Below are positions 42,769 through 51,961 of a DNA stretch of 64,000 nucleotides, piece after piece. The position numbers and the translations under genes were made by a program. The notes beneath the pieces were generated by a model. It was not told where the DNA came from and made no database searches. It was given only the letters and a program-made list of their open reading frames with translations. The stretch is from JAHJDR01 sp964609965 (GTDB lineage: Bacteria > UBA10199 > JADGCS01): the NCBI GenBank assembly GCA_964609965.1, contig CAZSTS010000004.1, forward strand, positions 124,001 through 188,000, written 5' to 3'. Positions within the stretch are counted from its first letter, which is position 1; each line of letters opens with the position of its first letter.

Positions 42769-43362
42769 ATGAATTTTACATTAATATTGTCAGTGGCTTT
42801 GCCCCTTTTTCTTATCATGGATCCTTTAGGAAATACGGCCATGTTTTTGGCGATTTTAAAGGACAAGACAAATCGTGAACAAAGACTCATTCTCATGAGA
42901 GAGCTTCTTTTTGCACTCATCTTTATTGTTGGTTTTTATCTCATTGGTGAAAGGATGCTTAATTATCTTAACATAGATCAGTCTACTATTAGAGTGGCTG
43001 GAGGAATTATTCTTTTTGTTCTCTCAGTAAAAATGATTTTTCCCCAAATCGAAAAGAATAATAGCAACCTTCAAGTTGAAGATCCTTTTATTGTACCTAT
43101 TGGCATCCCCATGATTGCAGGTCCTTCATTGATCGCTGCGGTTTCTCTCTATGCCCACCAGTTAAAAAATCCTCATATCATTGTTCCTGCTATTTTGTTG
43201 GCTTGGCTAGCCAATGTGGTTATCTACATGTTTATGCCGCTGTTGAAAAAGATCTTAAGGGAGAGAGGGCTGAAAGCGTGTGAGAGGCTGATGGGACTGA
43301 TCCTCATTCTCATTTCAGTGCAGATGTTTATGGATGGGATAAGGATGTATATAAGCCAATAG
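42769..43362 (+). CDS. MarC-family integral membrane protein
   Basis: 197 residues from the ATG at 42769; a GTG two codons earlier is also possible. About six membrane segments. LIMDPLGNTAMFLAIL and the second-half IPIGIPMIAGPSLIAA-type repeat (IVPIGIPMIAGPS) are MarC hallmarks. Function of the family is uncertain. The stop codon lies within the left arm of a long inverted repeat. Confidence 0.88.
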   Translation: MNFTLILSVALPLFLIMDPLGNTAMFLAILKDKTNREQRLILMRELLFALIFIVGFYLIGERMLNYLNIDQSTIRVAGGIILFVLSVKMIFPQIEKNNSNLQVEDPFIVPIGIPMIAGPSLIAAVSLYAHQLKNPHIIVPAILLAWLANVVIYMFMPLLKKILRERGLKACERLMGLILILISVQMFMDGIRMYISQ

Positions 43363-43470
43363 CTTCTTACATTTGTTTTTCTTCACTGGGCCCCCAGTCC
43401 TTCGAGTCCTCGGCAGGCTTGGACTTGCTCAGGACAGCCCTGGTTCAGAAAACAAATGTAAGAAGCTATT
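43358..43470. repeat. Long inverted repeat with 22-bp perfect arms
   Basis: 43358-43379 and 43449-43470 are exact reverse complements. The 69-base centre holds smaller palindromes (CTGGGCCCCCAG; TCCTTCGAG...CTCAGGA). The left arm begins in the marC stop codon. It may be a terminator-like RNA hairpin or a small non-coding element. Confidence 0.8.
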
Positions 43471-43536
43471 AGCTTTGTTGTAAAGGGTTGAAATTATCAT
43501 TGTGCTCTTAAAGAGATTTAGTTAAGGACGTCTTCA

Positions 43537-43866
43537 ATGAGATATATTAGTTTGATAGTTGTTTTGATGTTTTGTTTTGTGGCTATTTCCTGTGGTGGTC
43601 GTGTGCCAAGCCCAAAAACAGCTCAGTCTGTGAGCACGAGTTATTTCAAGAGTTATGGCCGCAAATATCCTTCCACATATTTTGGACACAAAAATGTCGA
43701 TATTGTCAAAATCAATTCAGTCGAAGAAATAAGCCACAACATCGCCCTCGTGGATGCCATAGTTAAACTTGTCGACGGTCATGCGGGAAGGGCCTTAGTC
43801 AAAATGCAAAAAAAATTCCCAGGTGGTTGGCGTGTGGTGTCGTGGGAAATGCTTCAATACAGATAA
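43537..43866 (+). CDS. Small lipoprotein, unknown function
   Basis: 109 residues, lipobox FVAISCGG with Cys19. The mature part is basic with a SYFKSYGRKYPSTYFGHKN start and GRALVKMQKKFPGGWRVVSWE end. No family recognised. It precedes panC by 13 bases and is likely co-transcribed with it. Confidence 0.7.
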   Translation: MRYISLIVVLMFCFVAISCGGRVPSPKTAQSVSTSYFKSYGRKYPSTYFGHKNVDIVKINSVEEISHNIALVDAIVKLVDGHAGRALVKMQKKFPGGWRVVSWEMLQYR

Positions 43867-43879
43867 AATCTATTAGGCA

Positions 43880-44719
43880 ATGAAAATCATTAAATCCATC
43901 TCTCAAATGCAAAAAGTTTCCCAGGCTCTAAAAGGCAAAAAAACTATCGCTGTTGTGCCTACAATGGGTTTTTTGCATGAAGGACATCTCTCTCTTGTAA
44001 AGATTGCTAAGAAAAAGGCTGCAGTGACTATTGTTACCCTCTTTCTTAATCCTATGCAGTTTGGTCCTAAAGAAGATTTTTCTACCTATCCTAGGGATGA
44101 AAGAGCGGACTTTAAAAAACTAAGGGCGTTAAAAGTTGATTACGTTTTTTTGCCAAGTCTCAAAAAAATCTACCCTGAAGGATTTCAGACAACAGTTTCC
44201 GTTAGCCATCTAACAAAACCCCTTTGTGGCCGCTCGCGACCAGGGCATTTTAATGGCGTCACAACTGTTGTGAACAAATTATTCAACATCACACAACCCG
44301 ATTATGTTGTTTTTGGCATGAAGGATTATCAGCAGTTACTCACGGTTAAACAAATGGTAAAAGACCTCAATATGCCCATCAAGGTGCTCAGCGGGAAAAT
44401 TATTAGGGAAAAAGACGGCTTGGCCATGAGCTCGCGCAATGCTAATTTGAATAAGGATCAGCGCAAAATGGCGTGTTCACTTCACCGTGGGCTAAAAAAG
44501 GTTAAAAGAGCTTGTGCTAAAAAAGGATGTCACATAAATACGATGAAGAAAGTTTTTTTATCAGAAATTCCTAAGGATTCTAAAGTCGTGGTTGATTATT
44601 TTGAGTGTCTAGATGCTAAATCCTTGGCCCCGGTAAAAACACACAAGAAGAATAGCACCTTAATTGCTGTTGCTGTTTTTTTTGGGAAAACACGATTAAT
44701 TGATAATATGGTGGTGTGA
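43880..44719 (+). CDS. panC: Pantothenate synthetase
   Basis: 279 residues. VPTMGFLHEGHLSLV carries the HIGH-like motif, FLNPMQFGPKEDFSTYPR and VVFGMKDYQQL follow, and AMSSRN replaces KMSKS as usual in PanC. It joins pantoate and beta-alanine with ATP. Its TGA stop shares one base with the ATG of the next gene. Confidence 0.95.
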   Translation: MKIIKSISQMQKVSQALKGKKTIAVVPTMGFLHEGHLSLVKIAKKKAAVTIVTLFLNPMQFGPKEDFSTYPRDERADFKKLRALKVDYVFLPSLKKIYPEGFQTTVSVSHLTKPLCGRSRPGHFNGVTTVVNKLFNITQPDYVVFGMKDYQQLLTVKQMVKDLNMPIKVLSGKIIREKDGLAMSSRNANLNKDQRKMACSLHRGLKKVKRACAKKGCHINTMKKVFLSEIPKDSKVVVDYFECLDAKSLAPVKTHKKNSTLIAVAVFFGKTRLIDNMVV

Positions 44720-45999
44720 TGCAAATTCTTTCATCAAAATATCTTATCACAATGCTTGGTGATCCCATTGTCGATGGCGCAGTTGCTGTTGAAGGGGGAG
44801 AGATTATTGATGTTGGCCAAGAAAAAGACCTCTTAGCACGCTATCATGGTGCTATCCACGAAGACTACCCCTCTTATGCTATCATGCCTGGACTGATCAA
44901 TTGTCACACGCATTTAGACATGAGTCTTTATAAGGATTTTCCTTTTGATCCTGTCAGAACTGAAGGCTTGGTTGTTAATTTTATTGATTGGCTTTTGGGC
45001 TGCATTCAATACAAAAAAAATTCAGATCAACTTCAAAAACATCAAGCGATTGAATGGGCTATTGATGAGTGTTTGCAGTCTGGAACAACTTGTATTGCCG
45101 ACATGGGTAGTTTTGAGGGAATTTTTGATATTTTAGAACAAAAGAAAATGCGGGCAGTCGTTTTTCCAGAAGTATTGAGCATTGATAATTCAGCCACTAA
45201 AGAGCTTTTTGAAAGTGCCATGGCGATTATTGAAAAATATTCTGATTTTGATTCAGATCTTGTTAGTGTTGGCCTTGGTCCCTATTCTCCTTACATGCTT
45301 TCCAGGAACCTGCTTCGCATTATGGCTCAGGTAAGTCATTCTTCTGATCTTCCGATTATGATTCATGCGGCGGAGAGTTTTTCCGAAATGGAATTTTTTC
45401 ATAATTCATCTGGTGATATTGCCAATAAACTCTTTCCTAATATAGGTTGGGATGAATTGCCGCCAGAACACAAAAGAACTCCAGTGCAGCATCTCTCTCA
45501 TATAGGTTTTCTAGACGCTGCTCCCTTGCTCGTTGGTTGTGCTCAAGTCACAGACACAGACCTAGACCATGTTGCCCAAACAGGTTCCAAGGTTGTCATC
45601 ACGCCACGCTCTCACGAAAACCTCCAGCAGGGTATAGCTCCCTATAAACGTCTCAAGGACAGAAAAATTATAACAGCTTTGGGCACTGATGGCATTCCTT
45701 CTGTACAAAACCTTTCGCTTTGGGATGAGATGCGTGCTTTTATCACACACCATTCAGATGCCAATTCCCTTACTGGGTTTGAGGTTCTTTCAATGGTAAC
45801 AACTCAGGCTGCCTTAGCTCTTGGCTTAGAAGAAGAAACAGGTTCAATCGAAAAGGGAAAAAAGGCAGATCTTATTCTTGTTGATGTCACAGGCATATCA
45901 GGCGAAGGCGATCTCATCATGAATATTATCAAAGAAGTGAATAATTATTCCATCAAGTCTGTGATGATTGGTGGAGAGAATGTGAAGTCTATGAATTGA
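44719..45999 (+). CDS. Amidohydrolase (deaminase-like, MtaD/SsnA group)
   Basis: 426 residues. NCHTHLDM gives the first metal site, MIHAAES the second-His region, and ALGTDGIPS the metal-binding Asp. The composite barrel with a C-terminal beta-sandwich return (GSIEKGKKADLILVD) places it with cytosine/adenosine-type deaminases such as methylthioadenosine or aminofutalosine deaminase. Which substrate is used cannot be decided. Translationally coupled to panC (TGATG overlap). Confidence 0.8.
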   Translation: MQILSSKYLITMLGDPIVDGAVAVEGGEIIDVGQEKDLLARYHGAIHEDYPSYAIMPGLINCHTHLDMSLYKDFPFDPVRTEGLVVNFIDWLLGCIQYKKNSDQLQKHQAIEWAIDECLQSGTTCIADMGSFEGIFDILEQKKMRAVVFPEVLSIDNSATKELFESAMAIIEKYSDFDSDLVSVGLGPYSPYMLSRNLLRIMAQVSHSSDLPIMIHAAESFSEMEFFHNSSGDIANKLFPNIGWDELPPEHKRTPVQHLSHIGFLDAAPLLVGCAQVTDTDLDHVAQTGSKVVITPRSHENLQQGIAPYKRLKDRKIITALGTDGIPSVQNLSLWDEMRAFITHHSDANSLTGFEVLSMVTTQAALALGLEEETGSIEKGKKADLILVDVTGISGEGDLIMNIIKEVNNYSIKSVMIGGENVKSMN

Positions 46000-46011
46000 T
46001 GTTTAGAGCCT

Positions 46012-46088
46012 AAAGTCAAATGTCGAAGATCAAAGGTAGGAAAACAAAAATACCAGACATTCGACTTTGGACCTTGGACTTTTGACGC
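46012..46088. repeat. Inverted pair of heptad arrays
   Basis: Eleven 7-nt positions. Left units AAAGTCA, AATGTCG, AAGATCA; right units TCGACTT, TGGACCT, TGGACTT are roughly their reverse complements. It lies between convergent genes. Confidence 0.75.
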
Positions 46089-46106
46089 ATCAACACGTTG
46101 ATGCCA

Positions 46107-47735
46107 TCAAAATACTTTTCCTGGATTCAAAATCCCATCAACATCTAACTCATTCTTTACAGCTTTTAACGCGTCGATACCTAGAGGTGATTTTTCTAAA
46201 GACATCCATTTTTTATGATCATAACCAATGCCATGGTGATGGCTGAGTGTGCCGCCATGATCCATGATGACGTTTGTAGCCATTGTTTTGATGTCTTCCC
46301 ATTGCTTGATTTCGGCACCCTTTTTTTGCTGGCCAATGAAGGTAAAATAAAGAGAAGCTCCATCTTTATAGGCATGAGAAAGGTGGCAGGCAATGTGAAG
46401 GTTGTTTTCTTTTTGCTGTAGAAAAGCAAATTTCATGGATTCGTAAATACCCATGAGCTTTGACCAAGGGGCCGCTGTTTCTAGAGTGTCTATGAAAAAA
46501 CCATGGTCCATGAGACTGTCTCTTAAATAAGGAAGTTCAAACCGGTCCTTTTTCCATTTGTGATCAAATGACTTCTTTATGACGGCGCCCTGGTTGTTTT
46601 TGATCACGCTTTTCATTTTTTCTAATTGAAACTTAACATGTGTTTTCCGTCCTTCTGTAGCCAAGAGAAAAAAACAGGGTTTTTCACCAAGGTTTTTCCA
46701 TTTAAACCAATAAGGAACAGCTTTTTTCTGAAAAGCAGAGGAAAGCATTAAGCTAAGAAATAGGCTTGATTCGTCGGGGTCAGAAAGACGGATGATGCTA
46801 GGGCTCAAATCTGATTGCATGATGTTTCTAATGCAATTGATGCCTTGCTCAAAATTTTTGAAAAAGGCTGAAACAAACTTTTGTGATTCTGGTAAAGGAG
46901 AGATTTTTACAGAGGCCTCAGTGATAATGCCATAAATGCCTTCTGATCCAATGAGGAGCTGTTTAAGAGAAGGGCCTGTAGCCGAGGCTGGTGCTTGGCT
47001 TGTCTCGATCGCGCCTTTTGGTGTGTGAACAACAAGGGATTGCACCATGTCTTCTATTTTTCCGTACTTGGTTGAATTTTGGCCAGCAGAGCGCGTGGCC
47101 ACCCAGCCGCCAAGGCTTGAAAACTCAAAAGACTGAGGAAAATGTCCTAATGTAAAATCTTTTTTATTCAGGGCCTCTTCAAGTTTAGGTCCTAAGATGC
47201 CAGCTTCGATACGGGCAATCCGTGAAGTTTGATCAATAGAAATAACTCGCCTTAGGTGCGTCATATCGACAACAAGTATTGGTTTTTGTTCTGACCCAAC
47301 GCATTCAGTTCCTCCAACAACGCCTGTGCCGCCGCCAAAAGGGATAAGGAGGAGGTTGTTTTCTTTTGCCTCTTGAAAGAGGTCTGTGAGGTCATGGGTG
47401 TTTTTTAAAAACAAAACACCATCAGGAACCCTGGCAGCCGTGCCTGCTCTAATTCGAACAAGGTCGCGGTAGCTTTTTCCAAAAGCATGAAAAAGGCGTT
47501 CTGAATTATCGATTGAAAGACCTTTTTCTTTCCATGAATTAATAAAATTCTCAGGGAGGTTTGATTTTGGAATATCAAAGCTTTCGATAGGGCTATGGGT
47601 GGCTTTAGGGGGAAGCTCTTTCATGTCAAAGAGATTCACAAGGGCGTCTAAAAAACGCGCAGATTTTTCTTTGTCATATTCATGATCAGTGTAGCCCCAA
47701 CCCCAAAAGCGATTTTCTTTGTTAATGCTAGTCAT
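46107..47735 (-). CDS. FAD-linked oxidase, alkyldihydroxyacetonephosphate synthase-like
   Basis: 542 residues. It starts with ENRFWGWGY, has the FAD-binding PFGGGTGVVGGTE and PQSFEFSSLGGWVATRSAGQ, and near the end HHHGIGYDHKKWM, the triple-His motif of alkyl-DHAP synthase. That enzyme exchanges the acyl chain of acyl-DHAP for a fatty alcohol and begins ether-lipid synthesis. The group also contains look-alike oxidases, but the His motif supports the ether-lipid role. The downstream half of the window also encodes a fatty-alcohol-oxidase-like pair. Confidence 0.8.
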   Translation of the reverse strand: MTSINKENRFWGWGYTDHEYDKEKSARFLDALVNLFDMKELPPKATHSPIESFDIPKSNLPENFINSWKEKGLSIDNSERLFHAFGKSYRDLVRIRAGTAARVPDGVLFLKNTHDLTDLFQEAKENNLLLIPFGGGTGVVGGTECVGSEQKPILVVDMTHLRRVISIDQTSRIARIEAGILGPKLEEALNKKDFTLGHFPQSFEFSSLGGWVATRSAGQNSTKYGKIEDMVQSLVVHTPKGAIETSQAPASATGPSLKQLLIGSEGIYGIITEASVKISPLPESQKFVSAFFKNFEQGINCIRNIMQSDLSPSIIRLSDPDESSLFLSLMLSSAFQKKAVPYWFKWKNLGEKPCFFLLATEGRKTHVKFQLEKMKSVIKNNQGAVIKKSFDHKWKKDRFELPYLRDSLMDHGFFIDTLETAAPWSKLMGIYESMKFAFLQQKENNLHIACHLSHAYKDGASLYFTFIGQQKKGAEIKQWEDIKTMATNVIMDHGGTLSHHHGIGYDHKKWMSLEKSPLGIDALKAVKNELDVDGILNPGKVF

Positions 47736-47747
47736 AATGTGGTGCCC

Positions 47748-50315
47748 TTACATTTCTAAAAGTTTTTGCGAATCAATCATAAACGTTGTTTCAAAAAAAT
47801 CTTCTTTTGATTTTATCTGTTTGTGCTCGAGTTGAGAGGCCTCTCCTTCATGGGAGACAGCAATAAACTCAAACTGAGCTTTTCGTGTTGCTTTGATGCC
47901 CCAAAGACTTTCTAGGTCCTTTTTATTTAAAACAAAAATAAAACCAGAATCTGAAACAGCAGCCCCTAATCTTTTAACGGCTTTTTTGCTTTCTTTATTG
48001 GGTCGCGTGTTGAGTTGGATGAATTTGCCGTCCACAAAAACCAGGACTTTATTTACAGGCTTGTTAGTAGCTTTGTTTGCAGCCCAGCCAGAGAAAATAA
48101 GGAAATCCTTGTCTGGCATATATTTTTCGGGGATTTTATAAACCTCGCCTATGATTTTATCCGTTTCGATTTTAGTCTTTTCGCCATCAGCAGCTGTAAT
48201 GACATTATTAGATAATGTATAGGTGACGAGATCCGCTTGTACGGGACGTTCTAGCCAAATAGATTTGTTTTTTTCTTTTATGAGATACACTTCAACAAGG
48301 TTGTTCCCTTTTTTGAGGTGCTTTTCGGCTATCATGGCAGAAAAGCGTTCATCACCGTTTTCCCAGTTCCATGATAGCGTTGTGGCAACAAATATTCCGT
48401 TAAACGCTATGGCGATTTTTTGGTGGGTCTTTGTTTTTTCATTTGTGTAAAGATTGCCTTTGACGCGACAGGGAAGGATATCTTTTTCTTTGTCCACATT
48501 TTTAAAATTATGAGAACCAAAAATCTTGACTGTCACATTGTTGTTTTGCTCAATTCTAAAATCCTCAGGGTGTTTTCCAATGAGGTGTTGGTAGGGCCCA
48601 ATATTATACAAACCATTTGGTTTTGTAGCTTCTGATCCAAAAACAGCAAGTTTTCTATTTAAGGTCTGATAGCGGTCTTTTAACAGTTCTGTGGGAACAG
48701 GGTATTTGTTTAAAGCAGTGTCTTTAGCAAAGAAAGACAGTCTTTTTTTAATGCTAGGCGAAGAAAAAGGCATGCCATCTACAGAATAGGGAAGAGAAAG
48801 ACCAAGGGTTTTAGCTATGCTGGGAACAATGTCTATTGTAAGCACAGGGTCATCGCTCACCTTGCCTTGCTTTTGCCCCGGAAGCTTTACAAATAAAGGA
48901 ACGCTTAAGACGTCAGCCGCGTTTTTGGGGCTTTTGGGATTAAGGTGTCTGGCGCTGATGCCCATTCTAAAGCTGATCCCATGATCGGCTGTTACAATAA
49001 TAAGCGCGTCATCATAGATGCCTGCTTTTTTCACTTTTTCTAATATTTGTCCGAGAAGAAGGTCTGTAAAGCCCGTTTGGAGAAGATGTCTTTGATATGC
49101 CTGTATAGCGGTCCATTCTGTTGCCCAGTGATATGTTTTTCCAGGAATTTGACCGTCTGTTTTAATAAGCCCTTGATCAATGTCACCACCAAAATAGTAT
49201 TTACCAGAAGGCATGTGTATGAATGGTTGGTGTGGTTGGTTAAGGTGTATAAAGTGAAACCCCAAAGGATTTTTTGCGAGACGTTCAAAGAAAAGAGGAA
49301 GAACTTCGGTGTGTCCTTCCATGAGGTCTATGTGTGATTGACCAAAATGAGACCAAGAAAAATGAATAGGCACGAGATATTTTTTAAAGTTCTTTGGTAA
49401 AAGAATGTGTTGATACAAGATCCACGTGTCTGAAAAGAGTGTTTTAAGCGCTGTCCAAAAAGGATCTCTTATCATAGCTCCCTGGCAATAAGCTATAGGG
49501 CATATTTGTGTGAGGTTTTCATAGACATTTAATTTGTACTTGTTTCCGAGTACTGTGAAAATATTATGAGGGTAATTATTGTAAACAGGCGAGGCGCGCT
49601 TGTTGCCTGGATAGTTGCCGGTGATCATGGCAGGTATGGCGTAGTCTGTGGTGTCTGCCACTGTGGCAGCGCTGCGATACCACGTAAAGTCTGGCAACAA
49701 AGAAGAAAAGCCTGGGTAGCGCTGGGAGTCTATGGAGCGCTTTTCATTCATGAGGGATGTTGTGGTAAGCTCATCAAAAACAATCATCACAACAGGGACT
49801 TTATTTTTTAAAGCAACGTTTTCGAAAAAGAAGTCTTTTTGGAACAAGAGACTTTTTGTTGGAGAAAAAAACAAAAATAATAAGGGAACAATTAATATTG
49901 TAGGAGATAGAAAGGTAAGAAACCTTTGTGTCTTGTTAAAGCGCTCATAAATAGAAAGCAAAATAAAGCCGATGAGGAGGGCAAGGATTAGATTAAAGAA
50001 ACCGAAGGGCAAGGGTTTTAGGCTGTAGAGTGTTAAGAGAAAAAGCGATGTAAATAACAAGAGTTTTCGAAAAAAAGTGTAGAAAAGAAGCGAGAAACGA
50101 GAGGCTACAAAAAGCAAAAGCCCCATGAAAAGCGGGAGGCCTATGCTGAACAAGAAGGTGTATAAAATGATTTCGGAAGGAAAGAGGCTTCGTGATACAA
50201 AGAAAGTGCCGTTGTCTTTTATAATATCAAACAATGGTTGTGCAACAGCCAGGGCATAAATAACAGCTATGTGTAACCAGTGCTTGGCAACTGCCTGGAA
50301 ATTGGTTTTGTTCAT
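47748..50315 (-). CDS. Membrane sulfatase-fold enzyme (phosphoglycerol/phosphoethanolamine transferase-like)
   Basis: 855 residues from the ATG at 50315, two bases after the upstream stop, with GAAGG upstream. Four to five N-terminal membrane helices, then an alkaline-phosphatase/sulfatase fold: VVMIVFDELTTTSLM (metal and nucleophile Thr region), HLNQPHQPF, VTADHGISF. A C-terminal beta-rich domain of ~280 residues follows. Enzymes of this type modify envelope glycans or lipids with phospho-head groups. The substrate is not evident. Confidence 0.75.
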   Translation of the reverse strand: MNKTNFQAVAKHWLHIAVIYALAVAQPLFDIIKDNGTFFVSRSLFPSEIILYTFLFSIGLPLFMGLLLFVASRFSLLFYTFFRKLLLFTSLFLLTLYSLKPLPFGFFNLILALLIGFILLSIYERFNKTQRFLTFLSPTILIVPLLFLFFSPTKSLLFQKDFFFENVALKNKVPVVMIVFDELTTTSLMNEKRSIDSQRYPGFSSLLPDFTWYRSAATVADTTDYAIPAMITGNYPGNKRASPVYNNYPHNIFTVLGNKYKLNVYENLTQICPIAYCQGAMIRDPFWTALKTLFSDTWILYQHILLPKNFKKYLVPIHFSWSHFGQSHIDLMEGHTEVLPLFFERLAKNPLGFHFIHLNQPHQPFIHMPSGKYYFGGDIDQGLIKTDGQIPGKTYHWATEWTAIQAYQRHLLQTGFTDLLLGQILEKVKKAGIYDDALIIVTADHGISFRMGISARHLNPKSPKNAADVLSVPLFVKLPGQKQGKVSDDPVLTIDIVPSIAKTLGLSLPYSVDGMPFSSPSIKKRLSFFAKDTALNKYPVPTELLKDRYQTLNRKLAVFGSEATKPNGLYNIGPYQHLIGKHPEDFRIEQNNNVTVKIFGSHNFKNVDKEKDILPCRVKGNLYTNEKTKTHQKIAIAFNGIFVATTLSWNWENGDERFSAMIAEKHLKKGNNLVEVYLIKEKNKSIWLERPVQADLVTYTLSNNVITAADGEKTKIETDKIIGEVYKIPEKYMPDKDFLIFSGWAANKATNKPVNKVLVFVDGKFIQLNTRPNKESKKAVKRLGAAVSDSGFIFVLNKKDLESLWGIKATRKAQFEFIAVSHEGEASQLEHKQIKSKEDFFETTFMIDSQKLLEM

Positions 50316-50317
50316 AG

Positions 50318-51706
50318 TTATGCCTTCATATAATAAATCGTTCTTTTGGATTCTTTTACAGGGATGGATTCGCAAATATCAAAGTAGGAAGAAAAAGAAT
50401 TTTCGAAATCTTTTTGAGTGTAGTTTGAAAAAATATCTTCACGCGAGGCCAAAAGGCGTTGCACTTGTGAGTCCTCTTTGGGAACAAATTCAATGATAAG
50501 TTGCTTGCAAAGTTTGTGAAAAAAACCAGCAATGCTGTTTAGTGGGATGTTGTTGGCAATGGCCAGGTGGTGTATCAAGGCAAGGGCCATTACCGTATCT
50601 GCTTGAAATCGCTTTAAGAAAGAATCTCGTTCCTCAAGGCTCCAGCCAAGGCCGGGGCTAGGATTGTCTAGGTTTATCAGGAGCGGGAGAATCTGTTCTG
50701 TTTTTTCGGTTTTGCATTGAAGGTAGTTTTTTTCTACAGCCACAGGATCCATGTCAGAGGAAATAATTGCCGTGTCTTTGTTGCTAACACACCGACTAAA
50801 GCAACCCGTGTTTGCACCTAGGTCTAAAAGGGTTGAAGAAGGCTTTTTGTCTGTAAGAGATTGGATGATTTGTTTTTTGTGCTCAAAACCTTCTTTTGTG
50901 TAGTTGGTATCAGTGTAATAATCAGACCACGCAGTATCTGGAAACGTGAACTTTAACTTTTTTACAGTAGATTCTAGATTATCAATAAGGCCAAGAAGGC
51001 CAGAAAGGTTCATTTTTCGTTTATTTGTTTTAAGCCCTGTGGCTTTGTAATGTGTTTGGGCCTTTGCGTGGATGTGGATATGGCTTGTCAGTCCTAGGCT
51101 AAAATAAGTTTTTTTAGGGAGTAATGAGCTCGCCAGATCAAGGGGGATGCCGTCTATGAATTCTCTGAGCAAAAGAGAAAGGCGGACATCTTTGTAAGCC
51201 ATGAGAGAAAGAGGGGCCAGAAAGTGCTGGCAGAATTGCTTGTAAGCGATCCAGGGTTCTCCTTCTTGATGTTTTGTAAATGAAAGCGTGTCAATAAAGA
51301 CAGGGGATCCTTTGGTAAACTGAATATTATAGGCTGAGGCATCTTTGAGTGTCATCTTGTATTTTAAGGCCGTTTTTTGGATTTTGAGTGTGAGAAGTGC
51401 GGCATCTTTAAGCTGACTAAAGCACCATTCATAAGGGTATGTGATAGGGGCAATGAGCTGAGGGCAGATGACTTTATAGCCGGGTTCTGTATCTAAAAAA
51501 GACTTTTCTGTTTCTTTGTGCTGAACGATGAGGTTTTCTTTTGCAAGCTCTTGGTAAAGGCCTGACTCCATAAGCATGGCATAGTCACTTTGGTAGATTT
51601 TATTGATTTGGCGGCAAAGCTTGTCTTCTTGATAAAACAAAAAGCCCGAAGGGTCTCGAAAGGATCCTTTTACATTGTTTGTTGGATTCATTTCTGTATG
51701 CGTCAT
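50318..51706 (-). CDS. SAM-dependent methyltransferase-like protein
   Basis: 462 residues. The AdoMet site LLDLGANTGCFSR is at about 300; DMDPVAVEKNY is the acidic loop. An N-terminal ~280 residue region precedes it, with LKDASAYNIQF resembling the fold seen in NoeA-like nodulation proteins. It overlaps the small membrane-protein gene by four bases (ATGA) and couples to the sulfatase-fold gene. Substrate unknown. Confidence 0.75.
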   Translation of the reverse strand: MTHTEMNPTNNVKGSFRDPSGFLFYQEDKLCRQINKIYQSDYAMLMESGLYQELAKENLIVQHKETEKSFLDTEPGYKVICPQLIAPITYPYEWCFSQLKDAALLTLKIQKTALKYKMTLKDASAYNIQFTKGSPVFIDTLSFTKHQEGEPWIAYKQFCQHFLAPLSLMAYKDVRLSLLLREFIDGIPLDLASSLLPKKTYFSLGLTSHIHIHAKAQTHYKATGLKTNKRKMNLSGLLGLIDNLESTVKKLKFTFPDTAWSDYYTDTNYTKEGFEHKKQIIQSLTDKKPSSTLLDLGANTGCFSRCVSNKDTAIISSDMDPVAVEKNYLQCKTEKTEQILPLLINLDNPSPGLGWSLEERDSFLKRFQADTVMALALIHHLAIANNIPLNSIAGFFHKLCKQLIIEFVPKEDSQVQRLLASREDIFSNYTQKDFENSFSSYFDICESIPVKESKRTIYYMKA

Positions 51707-51906
51707 GCACTCTTTCTTGAAAAAAGTTTTGTAAAAAAGGATTTAATTTTTGACCAGAACAATTTTATGAAAAACAATGAGCCAAATATTGATGCGAGAA
51801 GAATTTGGATTAAATAACTCCCTGTACCAGGATCGATATAAGCGTAGACATTCTTTTGCCAGGCAATGAGACAAAAGAAAGAAGTCATAAAAATAAATAA
51901 TATCAT
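51703..51906 (-). CDS. Small membrane protein with YIDPGTGSYL motif
   Basis: 67 residues: an N-terminal hydrophobic signal-like segment, then AYIDPGTGSYLIQILLAS, a second membrane segment and a basic tail. Small proteins with a YIDPGTGS motif occur next to sulfatase-fold and methyltransferase genes in other bacteria, as here. Probably one operon with the two following genes. GGAG (AAGGAGAGC) precedes the ATG. Function unknown. Confidence 0.75.
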   Translation of the reverse strand: MILFIFMTSFFCLIAWQKNVYAYIDPGTGSYLIQILLASIFGSLFFIKLFWSKIKSFFTKLFSRKSA

Positions 51907-51961
51907 GGTGCTCTCCTTAAAAATGACAATAACTTCTTATTGGCTAGGGCTCAAGTTTAAT

